Assembly (NCBI GenBank): GCA_900546275.1
Contig: URCH01000021.1
Location: forward strand, 1 to 16,066
DNA: 16,066 nt
DNA from: an uncultured Mycoplasmatota bacterium
GTDB lineage: Bacteria; Bacillota_I; Bacilli_A; RF39; UBA660
Direction of reading: 5' to 3'
The translations under genes were made by a program, and so were the position numbers. Every line of letters starts with the position of its first letter. Within the stretch, counting starts at the first letter, position 1. Below are positions 7,705-15,370 of this stretch, one piece after another. A model generated the notes under the pieces. It searched no databases and was not told the DNA's origin. It worked only from the letters and a program-made list of their open reading frames with translations.

Positions 7705-10185
7705 ATGTTAAAAAAAGAATATAAAAATATAATTATTTTATTTATAATTTTAACTTTAATGATATTAATTCCAACTGGATTTAATATGTTCGGATCCGAC
7801 ACAGATTGGATAAATCAACATACAATATTCCCAGAATATTTAAGACAATTATTTTATGATACTAAAACATTAATTCCTAACTTTTCTCTAAATTATGGTG
7901 CGGGTCAAAATATTTTTAATATAGCTTACTATGGTTTATTAAATCCAATAATACTTTTATCTTACTTGTTTCCATTTATAAAAATGACTCATTATATTAT
8001 GGGAATAAGTATTATTATATTATATATATCAACATTCTTATTTTATAAATGGCTTAGAAATAATAAATATTCACAAAAAGTAGCGCTTATAACATCAATT
8101 ATTTTTATAACTTCAGGTCCTTTAGTATTTCAAATGCATAGACACATAATGTTTGTAAATTATATGCCTTTTTTACTTCTAGGTCTTATAGCTGTTGATT
8201 CATATATAAATAAAAATAAAAAAATACTACTTATAATAAGTTCATTTTTAATGATTATGACAAGTTTTTATTATAGCGTAGGTGGAATATTAGTTCTTAT
8301 AATTTACTTTATATTTAAAAAAATAAAAGTTAGAAAAAAGCTTGATATAAAACAATTTTTAAAAGATTTGCTTATCTTTATTTTATACATATTTGTATCT
8401 ATATTAATGAGTTCAGTATTAATATTACCAGTATTTTATACGATATTACAGACAAGAAATACTGGTACATACAATATATTTAAATTACTAATAATAAACG
8501 TTAATCCAACAAAAATATTATATGGAGCTTACTCTACAGGATTAACTTGTATTGCATTTATTTCAGTACTATGGTTTGCTTATGTAAAGAAAAAAAACTT
8601 TAAATTTCTAGGTATATCATTGCTAATATTGTTTTTTGTACCAATATTTACATGTTTATTAAATGGTGGATTATATTTTAGAGCCAAAGTATTTATACCA
8701 TTTATACCTCTTATGTGTTTAATAATAGGGACTTTTATAAAAAATTTAACTGAAAATAAAATAAATATAGAAAAATTAATAATATTTTTATTATTTGCGA
8801 ATATCATTGTTTTAGCTAGTAGAACAGATTCAATAATATATTATTTAGATTTCTTTACATTCTTATTAATTCTAATTATTTATAATAAATTTAGAAAAGA
8901 ACTTATTGTTTACATACCAGTTGTATTATTAAGTATATTTTCTGGATTTTATATGAATTTTACTGAAGATTATGTTAGTTATAAAAAATATGATGAAATA
9001 TTTAATATAGACGAAAGTTTATTAGATAATTATGATACTAATTATAGAGTTAATAATTTAGTTAATTCAAATTATACAGTAAATAAAATATATAATTCAA
9101 AATATTATACAACAAATATATATTCATCAACATATAATAATTATTATTATAATTTTGTTAGAAACGAATTTAAACAAGCCAACCCATATTATAATAGTTT
9201 TATGTTAGGATCAACAAACAACATATTATTTGATACATATATGGGAAATAAATATATAATATCAAAATCTAACCCTGGAAATAAATATAATTTAATAAAT
9301 GAGAAAAATGGAATTGGTTTATATGAAAATAACAATGCTTTTTCTATAGGATTTGTTAATAACAACTTAATGAGTGAAGAAGAATATAACAAATTAACTT
9401 ATCCATATAATATAGAAGCTTTACTTAATTATGTAATAGTTAACAAAGATGTAGAACAAGAATATAAGTCAAAAATAGAAAAAGTAGATTTAAAATATTC
9501 ATATACAAAAGAAGGTCTAAAACTAAGAAAATCTAATACTAGATTTACTGTAAATGTTGAAGAAAAGGGAAAAATTAATATTTATTTAAGAACACCATTA
9601 AAAAATAAGATTTTACTTATCGATTTTAATGGTACAAAGCCAAACAGTTGTACACAAAAAGAAGTATCAATAACAATAAATGGAATAAAAAACAGTATAA
9701 CATGTGATAAATGGATTTATCCAAATCAAAATGAAACATTCCATTATGTTATTTCAGAAGAAAATTTGGAAAGTTTAACTGTTGAATTTTCTAAAGGAAA
9801 TTTCATGATAGAAAATTTAAATGTATATGTTTTAGATTATAATGAAATTATAAAAAATTATGATAAATTAAATATAACTAAAATAAAAAATAATACAATA
9901 GAAGGCAACATAAACGTTACAAATGATGGATACTTTAATTTAACAATTCCATATGATAAAGGATTTACAATTTATGTAGATGGCACAAAAACAAATTATG
10001 AATTAGTAAATAAGTCATTTATAGGATTCCCAATATCGAAAGGAAGTCATGATATAAAAATAGTTTATACATCACCTTTATTAAAAACAGGAAAAATATT
10101 ATCAATAATAGGAATTATAATATTACTTGGAATAATAGGAAAAGAAGTAGAAAATAAAAAACTATTAAAACTAAAAAAAGTTTGA
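7705..10185 (+). CDS. yfhO: YfhO-family membrane protein, GT-C type glycosyltransferase-like
   Basis: 826 residues, close to the length of the B. subtilis YfhO family. ATG 7705 follows AGAGGTGGG by five bases. After the first membrane helix (about 8-26) comes the family signature FGSDTDWINQH (29-39). Its acidic residues D32/D34 occupy the place where GT-C enzymes keep a catalytic Asp. Next are NYGAGQNIFNIAYYGLLNP and MHRHIMFVNYMPFLLLG. About a dozen helices fill the first ~420 residues, a large Tyr/Asn-rich outer domain spans about 422-790, and one last helix lies near 797-814. The end of the outer domain has the typical PYDKGFTIYVDG and ISKGSHDI pattern. In Bacillus and Listeria, relatives are implicated in adding sugars to lipoteichoic acid on the outer face of the membrane, from a lipid-linked sugar made by CsbB and moved by GtcA. 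Neither partner is encoded here, so the substrate is inferred. Its TGA stop overlaps the pheST promoter. Confidence 0.92.
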   Translation: MLKKEYKNIIILFIILTLMILIPTGFNMFGSDTDWINQHTIFPEYLRQLFYDTKTLIPNFSLNYGAGQNIFNIAYYGLLNPIILLSYLFPFIKMTHYIMGISIIILYISTFLFYKWLRNNKYSQKVALITSIIFITSGPLVFQMHRHIMFVNYMPFLLLGLIAVDSYINKNKKILLIISSFLMIMTSFYYSVGGILVLIIYFIFKKIKVRKKLDIKQFLKDLLIFILYIFVSILMSSVLILPVFYTILQTRNTGTYNIFKLLIINVNPTKILYGAYSTGLTCIAFISVLWFAYVKKKNFKFLGISLLILFFVPIFTCLLNGGLYFRAKVFIPFIPLMCLIIGTFIKNLTENKINIEKLIIFLLFANIIVLASRTDSIIYYLDFFTFLLILIIYNKFRKELIVYIPVVLLSIFSGFYMNFTEDYVSYKKYDEIFNIDESLLDNYDTNYRVNNLVNSNYTVNKIYNSKYYTTNIYSSTYNNYYYNFVRNEFKQANPYYNSFMLGSTNNILFDTYMGNKYIISKSNPGNKYNLINEKNGIGLYENNNAFSIGFVNNNLMSEEEYNKLTYPYNIEALLNYVIVNKDVEQEYKSKIEKVDLKYSYTKEGLKLRKSNTRFTVNVEEKGKINIYLRTPLKNKILLIDFNGTKPNSCTQKEVSITINGIKNSITCDKWIYPNQNETFHYVISEENLESLTVEFSKGNFMIENLNVYVLDYNEIIKNYDKLNITKIKNNTIEGNINVTNDGYFNLTIPYDKGFTIYVDGTKTNYELVNKSFIGFPISKGSHDIKIVYTSPLLKTGKILSIIGIIILLGIIGKEVENKKLLKLKKV

Positions 10186-10209
10186 AATTAATTTAAATTA
10201 TGATATAAT
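10182..10209 (+). promoter_or_regulatory. pheST promoter, extended -10
   Basis: TTGAAA (10182-10187), a 16-nt spacer and TATAAT (10204-10209), preceded by TGA to give an extended -10 (TGnTATAAT). The -35 overlaps the TGA stop of the YfhO gene. Transcription would start near 10216, at the head of the T-box leader. Confidence 0.85.
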
Positions 10210-10215
10210 ACATAT

Positions 10216-10430
10216 TGATTAAAGGTTATGACGAAAAAGTAGTAGTAAAATAAGTTATATATAGAGAACTAATGTTGGTGGAAATTTAGTAATAACATTT
10301 TATGAATTCATTTTCTGAACTTTATAATGAAAAGTTATAACGGTAACGCGTTTTAGTTAAGAAGGTAGCTTTTGCTATAAATTAAGGTGGTACCACGTAA
10401 TCACGTCCTTATTAGGATGTGATTTTTTTT
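10216..10430 (+). promoter_or_regulatory. Phenylalanine T-box riboswitch controlling pheST
   Basis: A tRNA-sensing leader. In order: GACGAAAAAGTAGTA near the 5' side; an AG-bulge-like AGAGA (10263-10267); a distal Stem I loop GGTGGAAA (10277-10284); and the specifier region TGAATTCA with codon TTC at 10307-10309 followed by A. TTC reads as Phe, which matches the genes downstream. A Stem III hairpin follows (GGTAGC/GCTATA around loop TTTT, 10364-10379). The conserved T-box AAGGTGGTACCACG spans 10384-10397. Its TGGT (10388-10391) would pair with an uncharged tRNA ending ACCA, as expected for a discriminator A. AAGG (10384-10387) can pair with CCTT (10407-10410), forming the antiterminator that competes with the terminator. 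Uncharged tRNA-Phe should therefore turn the operon on. Confidence 0.95.
10399..10430 (+). terminator. T-box leader terminator
   Basis: AATCACGTCCT (10399-10409) pairs with AGGATGTGATT (10414-10424) over loop TATT, with one G-T wobble, and T residues run through 10430. The left arm is shared with the antiterminator, so the two structures exclude each other. The pheS binding site AGGAGG follows immediately. Confidence 0.93.
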
Positions 10431-10441
10431 AGGAGGAAAAT

Positions 10442-11479
10442 ATGAGTAATGAAGAAATATTAAATAGTCTTGAAGAAGAAGTAAAACAAGCAAAAACAAA
10501 TAATGAATTAAATGAAATAAGAATAAAGTATTTAAGTAAAAAAGGAACAATAAGTTTATTAACAAGTAAAATTGCAACACTTCCTGTTGAAGAAAGAAAA
10601 GAATTTGGTTCAAAATTAAATGAATTAAAAAATAAAGCAACACTGATTATAGAAGAAAAAAAGAATAAAATTGATACAGAAGAGTTGAATAAAAAACTTG
10701 AAAATGAAAGTATTGATATAACTTTACCATCAACTAAAATACCAGTTGGAGCACCTAACATACTTGAAAAAATAGTTGAAGAAATAGAAGATGTTTTAAT
10801 GTCTATGGGATATGATGTAGTAGATGGACCAGAAATAGAAGAAGATAAATTTAATTTTGAATTATTGAATATTCCGAAAGGTCACCCAGCAAGAGATGCA
10901 CAAGACACATTCTATATAAAAGATGAAGAAATATTATTGCGTAGTCAAACATCTCCAGTTCAAGCTAGAACTATGCTAGAGGGAAAAGGTGTAACACCAA
11001 TTAGAATGATTTGCCCAGGTAAAACATTTAGAAGAGATGATGATGACGCAACACATTCACATCAATTTATGCAAATAGAAGGTTTGCTAGTTGATAAAAA
11101 TGTTAGTTTGTCAGATTTAAAAGGAACTATAGACTTTATTGTAAAGAAAATATTTGGTGATGACTGTAAAACTAGATTTAGACCAAGTTATTATCAATTT
11201 ACAGAACCATCCGTAGAAACAGATATAAGTTGTTTTAATTGCCATGGAAAAGGTTGTAATATATGTAAAAATACTGGTTGGATAACAGTAGCAGGTGCAG
11301 GTATAGTACATCCAAATGTATTAAAAAACTGTGGATATGATCCTAATGAATGGACAGGATTTGCATTTGGGTTTGGTGCAGAGAGACTTGCTATGCTAAA
11401 ATATGGAATAAATGATATAAGAGTATTTTATACAACGAATTTAAAAGAAACAAAATTATTTGATAGAAAGGAGGCATAA
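10442..11479 (+). CDS. pheS: Phenylalanyl-tRNA synthetase alpha subunit
   Basis: 345 residues, the usual bacterial length. ATG 10442 lies five bases after AGGAGG (10431-10436). It is the catalytic half of the alpha2-beta2 enzyme that joins phenylalanine to tRNA-Phe in the cytoplasm. The N-terminal ~90 residues form the charged helical coiled-coil arm that contacts tRNA. The class II core follows, with GHPARDAQDTFY, LLRSQTSPVQAR, motif 2 around FRRDDDDATHSHQFMQIEG (about 196-214) and motif 3 as FAFGFGAERLAML near the C-terminus. A Cys cluster (C264, C267, C272, C275) in FNCHGKGCNICKNTGW could bind zinc, as in many Bacillota homologues. The stop codon is one base from the pheT start, and the T-box leader governs both genes. 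Confidence 0.98.
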   Translation: MSNEEILNSLEEEVKQAKTNNELNEIRIKYLSKKGTISLLTSKIATLPVEERKEFGSKLNELKNKATLIIEEKKNKIDTEELNKKLENESIDITLPSTKIPVGAPNILEKIVEEIEDVLMSMGYDVVDGPEIEEDKFNFELLNIPKGHPARDAQDTFYIKDEEILLRSQTSPVQARTMLEGKGVTPIRMICPGKTFRRDDDDATHSHQFMQIEGLLVDKNVSLSDLKGTIDFIVKKIFGDDCKTRFRPSYYQFTEPSVETDISCFNCHGKGCNICKNTGWITVAGAGIVHPNVLKNCGYDPNEWTGFAFGFGAERLAMLKYGINDIRVFYTTNLKETKLFDRKEA

Positions 11480-11480
11480 C

Positions 11481-13853
11481 ATGATTAGTTTAAGTTGGGT
11501 AAAAGATTATATTGATTTAGAAGGTGAAGATTTAAAAGAACTTGCTGTCAAAATAACTAAAGCTGGAATAAATATAGAAAAAGTGATATCTAATCATATT
11601 GATAATTTAGTTATTGGTAAAGTAGTAGAATGTGTAGAACATCCTGATAGTGATCATTTACATGTTTGTAAAGTTGATGTTGGAAATGAAATATTACAAA
11701 TAGTGTGTGGTGCTAAAAACGTAAGAGAAAATTTGAAGGTTATGGTCGCACTTCCAGGTGCAATTTTACCTGGTAATTTCGAAATTAAAAAAGGAAAAAT
11801 ACGTGGTGTAGAATCAAATGGTATGTTATGTGCTTTATACGAACTTGGATTAGAAGAAAAAAACGATGAAACTTATGCAAAAGGTATATATGAATTAGAT
11901 AATAATGCTCCCATCGGAGAAAATCCTATAAAATATTTAGGTTTGGAAGACACTTTATATGAATTAGATGTTCATAAACATAGAAATAATGACTGTTATT
12001 ATCACATAGGATTTGCTTATGAAATAGCTGCAATATTAAATAAAAAAGTAAATATTCCATCAAACCAAGCAACTCCAATTAATGATGACATTGAAGCTCA
12101 TTTTAATTTAAAAGTAGAAACCAATAAATGTCCATATTATTTAGCTAAAATGGTTACAAATGTTGAAATAAAAGAATCTCCAGATTTTATAAAAAGAAGA
12201 TTAATAGCTGCAGGAATGCGTTCTATAAATAATGTTGTGGATATTTCAAATTATGTTATGTTAGAATTTGGACAACCATTACATTTCTTTGATAAAGATA
12301 AATTAGGAAATAATATAGTAGTAAGAGATGCTAAAGAAAATGAAATGATAACAACACTTGATGGTAAAGAAAGAATTTTAACACCAAATGATATAGTAAT
12401 AACAGATGGAAGTAAACCTGTATGTATTGCTGGTGTAATGGGTGGAGAAAATACTGAAGTAGATAATAACACAAAAAATATTTTAATAGAAAGTGCTATA
12501 TTTGATGCTACAAGTATAAGATATACTGCTTCAAATTTGAATTTAAAAAGTGAAGCTTCAATTCGTTATGGAAAAGGTTTAAATTACGAATATACAATTC
12601 AAGCTATAGAAAGAGCTTGTTACTTATTAGAAAAATATGCAAATGCTAAGGTACTTTCTGGTACTGTAAAATATGATGTACTTCCTAAGACCCCTAAAAA
12701 GGTTGAATTTACAAATGAAGATATTAATTCAATGTTAGGAATAAAGATTAGTTTAGAAGATGTTGAATTAGAATTAAATAAACTTGGATTTGAATATGAA
12801 CTAAAAGACAATAAATTTATTGCCACTATTCCAAATAGAAGACTTGATATAGATCCAAATATAAATGATATAGCAGAAGAAATTGGAAGGCTATATGGAT
12901 ATCATAATTTGGTTTCAACATTACCAGTTGCAGAAATAAAAAAAGGTGAATATAAGGGCGATGTAAAATATAGAAAAATTATTTCAAAACGTCTTAGAAG
13001 TTTGGGAATAAATGAAGCAAAAACTTATACATTAGTATCACCTGAAATGGCTAAATTGTTTAAATATGAAGAAAAAGAAAACGTTGTTTTACCAAACCCA
13101 ATGAGTGTTGATAAATCAGTTATAAGAACGAGTATAATTCCATCACTTTTAAATGTTTATGAATATAATAAAGCAAGAAAAGTAAAAGATATTTTATTAT
13201 ATGAAATAAGTAAAACATATGATAAAACATTAACAGAAGAAACAAAGATTGCTATATTAATGAAAGGTAACTATATTTCTAATAATTGGAATAATAACAC
13301 CATTAAAGTAGATTTTTATTTAATAAAAGGAATAATAGAAAATTTACTAGATTATTTAGGATTCAAAAATAGATATTCATTTAATAAAAATGCAATACCA
13401 GATTTGCACCCAGGCGTATGTGCAGAAATTTTACTAGACAGAGAAAGAATAGGTATAGTTGGTAGAGTTCATCCATCATTACAAAAAGATGAAATATATG
13501 TAGCTGAGATATCATTAAATAAATTGATGAAATCTATTAAACCAATTAAATTTAAACCTGCATCTAAATATCCAGAAGTTGCTAAGGATTTAGCATTCAT
13601 CGTTGATAAAAGTACAACTGCTCAAGATTTAATGAATCAAATAAAGAAGTCTGGTGGAAGACTATTGACTGATATTGATGTTTTTGATGTATATATGGGT
13701 GAAAATATAGGTGAAAATAAAAAATCAATTGCATTTACACTTACATTTAGTGATCCAACTCGTACATTAAATGATACAGAAGTAACTGATATTTTTGATA
13801 AAATTATAAAAGAAGTACAAGAAAAATGTAATGCTAAAATAAGGGATAACTGA
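11481..13853 (+). CDS. pheT: Phenylalanyl-tRNA synthetase beta subunit
   Basis: 790 residues. I choose ATG 11481 because AAAGGAGG (11467-11474) is six bases upstream and MISLSWVKDYIDL is the normal family start; an in-frame ATG at 11460 lies inside pheS. Domains: OB-fold tRNA-binding domain (about 42-125, with HPDSDHLHVCKVDVG and NGMLCALYELG); B3/B4 editing domain (about 205-385, with GQPLHFFD, IAGVMGGENTEV and LIESAIF keeping the His and Glu known from the E. coli editing pocket); B5 domain (about 408-475, ending PNRRLDIDPNINDIAEEIGRLYGY); the inactive class II-like core; and the C-terminal anticodon-binding FDX-ACB domain (about 696-790, KYPEVAKDLAFIVD). It pairs with PheS, positions the tRNA and, since the editing domain looks intact, probably hydrolyses mischarged Tyr-tRNA-Phe. 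It ends in TGA before a strong terminator. Confidence 0.98.
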   Translation: MISLSWVKDYIDLEGEDLKELAVKITKAGINIEKVISNHIDNLVIGKVVECVEHPDSDHLHVCKVDVGNEILQIVCGAKNVRENLKVMVALPGAILPGNFEIKKGKIRGVESNGMLCALYELGLEEKNDETYAKGIYELDNNAPIGENPIKYLGLEDTLYELDVHKHRNNDCYYHIGFAYEIAAILNKKVNIPSNQATPINDDIEAHFNLKVETNKCPYYLAKMVTNVEIKESPDFIKRRLIAAGMRSINNVVDISNYVMLEFGQPLHFFDKDKLGNNIVVRDAKENEMITTLDGKERILTPNDIVITDGSKPVCIAGVMGGENTEVDNNTKNILIESAIFDATSIRYTASNLNLKSEASIRYGKGLNYEYTIQAIERACYLLEKYANAKVLSGTVKYDVLPKTPKKVEFTNEDINSMLGIKISLEDVELELNKLGFEYELKDNKFIATIPNRRLDIDPNINDIAEEIGRLYGYHNLVSTLPVAEIKKGEYKGDVKYRKIISKRLRSLGINEAKTYTLVSPEMAKLFKYEEKENVVLPNPMSVDKSVIRTSIIPSLLNVYEYNKARKVKDILLYEISKTYDKTLTEETKIAILMKGNYISNNWNNNTIKVDFYLIKGIIENLLDYLGFKNRYSFNKNAIPDLHPGVCAEILLDRERIGIVGRVHPSLQKDEIYVAEISLNKLMKSIKPIKFKPASKYPEVAKDLAFIVDKSTTAQDLMNQIKKSGGRLLTDIDVFDVYMGENIGENKKSIAFTLTFSDPTRTLNDTEVTDIFDKIIKEVQEKCNAKIRDN

Positions 13854-13894
13854 AATAAAAAAAATTGATATAAAAACTTTACAATGATTTATGT

Positions 13895-13920
13895 AAAAAA
13901 AGCACTTTCAGGTGCTTTTT
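13895..13920 (+). terminator. Rho-independent terminator of the pheST operon
   Basis: AAAAAGCACT pairs with GGTGCTTTTT over a TTCA loop, including one T-G wobble, and runs into five T residues (13916-13920). It lies about 40 nt after the pheT stop. Confidence 0.88.
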
Positions 13921-13928
13921 AGTTTGAC

Positions 13929-13957
13929 TTTACAAAACAACAAATAAATGTTAAAAT
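13929..13957 (+). promoter_or_regulatory. Promoter of the tandem Cys-His-Asp paralogues
   Basis: TTTACA (13929-13934), a 17-nt spacer and TAAAAT (13952-13957). An overlapping TTGACT (13924-13929) would need a 22-nt spacer and is less likely to be the -35. A start near 13964 leaves a leader of about 27 nt before ATG 13991. Confidence 0.6.
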
Positions 13958-13990
13958 AGCAAGAACAAATATTTAAAAGGGGAGTTTTAT

Positions 13991-14656
13991 ATGAAAAGTA
14001 TGTGTGATAAATGTAATTTTAAATCATGTTGTGAAGAAGAAAAAAAACAAATAAATTTAAAAGAAGTAAGTAGTAATCAAGTTATTATGGGATTAATAGA
14101 GACAATTACTAAAATAGCAACCATGAATCCAGAAGAATTAATAGAATTAGAAAGTTTTATAAATAGTAATTCTATTTTACTCGATGAAAAAGATGGTATA
14201 TTTATAGTAGAAGCATTTAATAAAAAATATACATTTAGAAAAATATCAACATTTATTAAAGAACCAAGTATTTTTTTTGAATTAGAATCAAATGAAAGAT
14301 ATGGTAAATGTCATTCTAAATCATTAGAACTTGTTTTAATAACTCCTAATAGTAAGATAGTTACAGGATATATAACTGAAAATAATTTGCACGTATTACA
14401 TTCAATAATTGTTTCAACAGGATTAAATGGCGATTATGTTTATGATTGGACAAAAAACTTAATAATGAGTAAAGATGAATATTATAAATTAAATAAATTT
14501 AAAGTATTAAGTGAAATAACTAAAGATGAAATAATTTATGATAAAAAAAATTATGTAGATTTATTAGTAAATAATATATGTGTAAAACCATATTTAGTTT
14601 TTAGAAATGAAATCATAAAAGAAATAGAAACTAAAAAATATAGCAAGCATTTATAA
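13991..14656 (+). CDS. Unrecognised protein with Cys cluster and Cys-His-Asp pattern, paralogue 1
   Basis: 221 residues. ATG 13991 has AAAAGGGGAG (13975-13984) six bases upstream. The N-terminus holds a Cys cluster (C5, C8, C13, C14: C-x2-C-x4-CC), which could bind zinc. A helical region without clear homology follows to about residue 85. The core contains GKCHSKS (C107, H108), then KIVTGYI, then LHVLHS (H134, H137) and YVYDWTKN (D152). The order Cys, 'TGY', His, 'DxT' has the layout of transglutaminase/papain-like cysteine enzymes, where Cys, His and Asp form the active site. I infer such a fold but recognise no named family. No signal peptide or membrane helix is seen, so it is probably cytoplasmic. 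The next gene is a divergent copy 30 nt downstream. Confidence 0.85.
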   Translation: MKSMCDKCNFKSCCEEEKKQINLKEVSSNQVIMGLIETITKIATMNPEELIELESFINSNSILLDEKDGIFIVEAFNKKYTFRKISTFIKEPSIFFELESNERYGKCHSKSLELVLITPNSKIVTGYITENNLHVLHSIIVSTGLNGDYVYDWTKNLIMSKDEYYKLNKFKVLSEITKDEIIYDKKNYVDLLVNNICVKPYLVFRNEIIKEIETKKYSKHL

Positions 14657-14686
14657 TAATTTAATATATTTTAATAGGTGGTATAA

Positions 14687-15358
14687 ATGAAAGAAAATAA
14701 AACATGTAAAGATTGTAATTTATATGATTTAATATGTAAAGATGAAATTACTCCTTTATATAATCAAAAACAAACATTAAAAGAACAAGTAGTTGAGGAA
14801 TTAGAAAAATTTACTATGTTTAATTATAATACATCAAAATACATAATTGATGATTATCATAAAAATTTAAGTAAAAACAGATTTAAACTTAGACCTGCTA
14901 AAGTTGAACATGAATATTTTTTTGTATCAAAACCTGGTTTATATAAATTTAGTAAAATATCTGATTTAATAGATGATAAGTATTATGATGAGTTAACATC
15001 AGAATTAAGATATAAAAGATGTCATTCACGTTCGATAATGCTTTGTAAAAAAATGCAAAATTCTTCAGTATTAACAGGATATATAAATGGAACACATACT
15101 CATGTATTGCATTCAGTATTAGAGGTTGAATCTTTTAATACAAAGTATATATATGATTGGACAAAAAACATAATCCTTAAGTCAAAAGATTATATTGATT
15201 TAACTAATTATGAAGTTATTTCTAGAGTAACACACGATCAATTAATCAATGATAGTGAAATAATTGAGTTATTAAATTTAGAAGAATGTTTAAAAAAATA
15301 TTTATTATTTAGAGACGAAATAGTAAAAGATTTTAAAAAAAAGACGTTACATTTATAA
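14687..15358 (+). CDS. Unrecognised protein with Cys cluster and Cys-His-Asp pattern, paralogue 2
   Basis: 223 residues. AGGTGG (14676-14681) precedes ATG 14687 by five bases. Only 30 nt and no terminator separate it from its paralogue, so the two form one transcription unit. It repeats the same plan: N-terminal Cys cluster (C7, C10, C17), a helical segment, KRCHSRS (C112, H113), VLTGYI, THTHVLHS (H137, H139, H142), YIYDWTKN (D157), and a C-terminal YLLFRDEIVKDF matching YLVFRNEIIKEI in the first copy. The N-terminal halves have diverged strongly while the Cys-His-Asp core is kept, which points to a conserved active or binding site. Function is unknown; a cysteine peptidase, transglutaminase-like or thiol-acyl enzyme is possible. 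The stop overlaps the convergent gene by 6 bp. Confidence 0.85.
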   Translation: MKENKTCKDCNLYDLICKDEITPLYNQKQTLKEQVVEELEKFTMFNYNTSKYIIDDYHKNLSKNRFKLRPAKVEHEYFFVSKPGLYKFSKISDLIDDKYYDELTSELRYKRCHSRSIMLCKKMQNSSVLTGYINGTHTHVLHSVLEVESFNTKYIYDWTKNIILKSKDYIDLTNYEVISRVTHDQLINDSEIIELLNLEECLKKYLLFRDEIVKDFKKKTLHL

Positions 15359-15370
15359 CGCTTTTTTTTT
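15335..15370. terminator. Two-way terminator between convergent genes
   Basis: CGTTA (15345-15349) pairs with TAACG (15356-15360), and AAG with CTT around a bulged A. An A-run (15335-15342) lies on the left and a T-run (15362-15370) on the right, so the hairpin ends transcripts from both strands. It covers the stop codons of both genes. Confidence 0.82.

Noticed and set aside
10429..10761. Minus-strand frame antisense to the start of pheS
   Set aside because: pheS is certain here, and the reverse product is a Ser/Leu/Phe-rich mirror of Lys/Glu-rich coiled-coil codons.
11460..11480. Start for pheT inside pheS
   Set aside because: The family begins at MISLSWVKDY, and AAAGGAGG is placed for ATG 11481.
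13851..13853. Mycoplasma-type code with UGA read as Trp
   Set aside because: TGA ends pheT at the family's normal C-terminus and also ends the YfhO gene; Trp codons in conserved genes are TGG.
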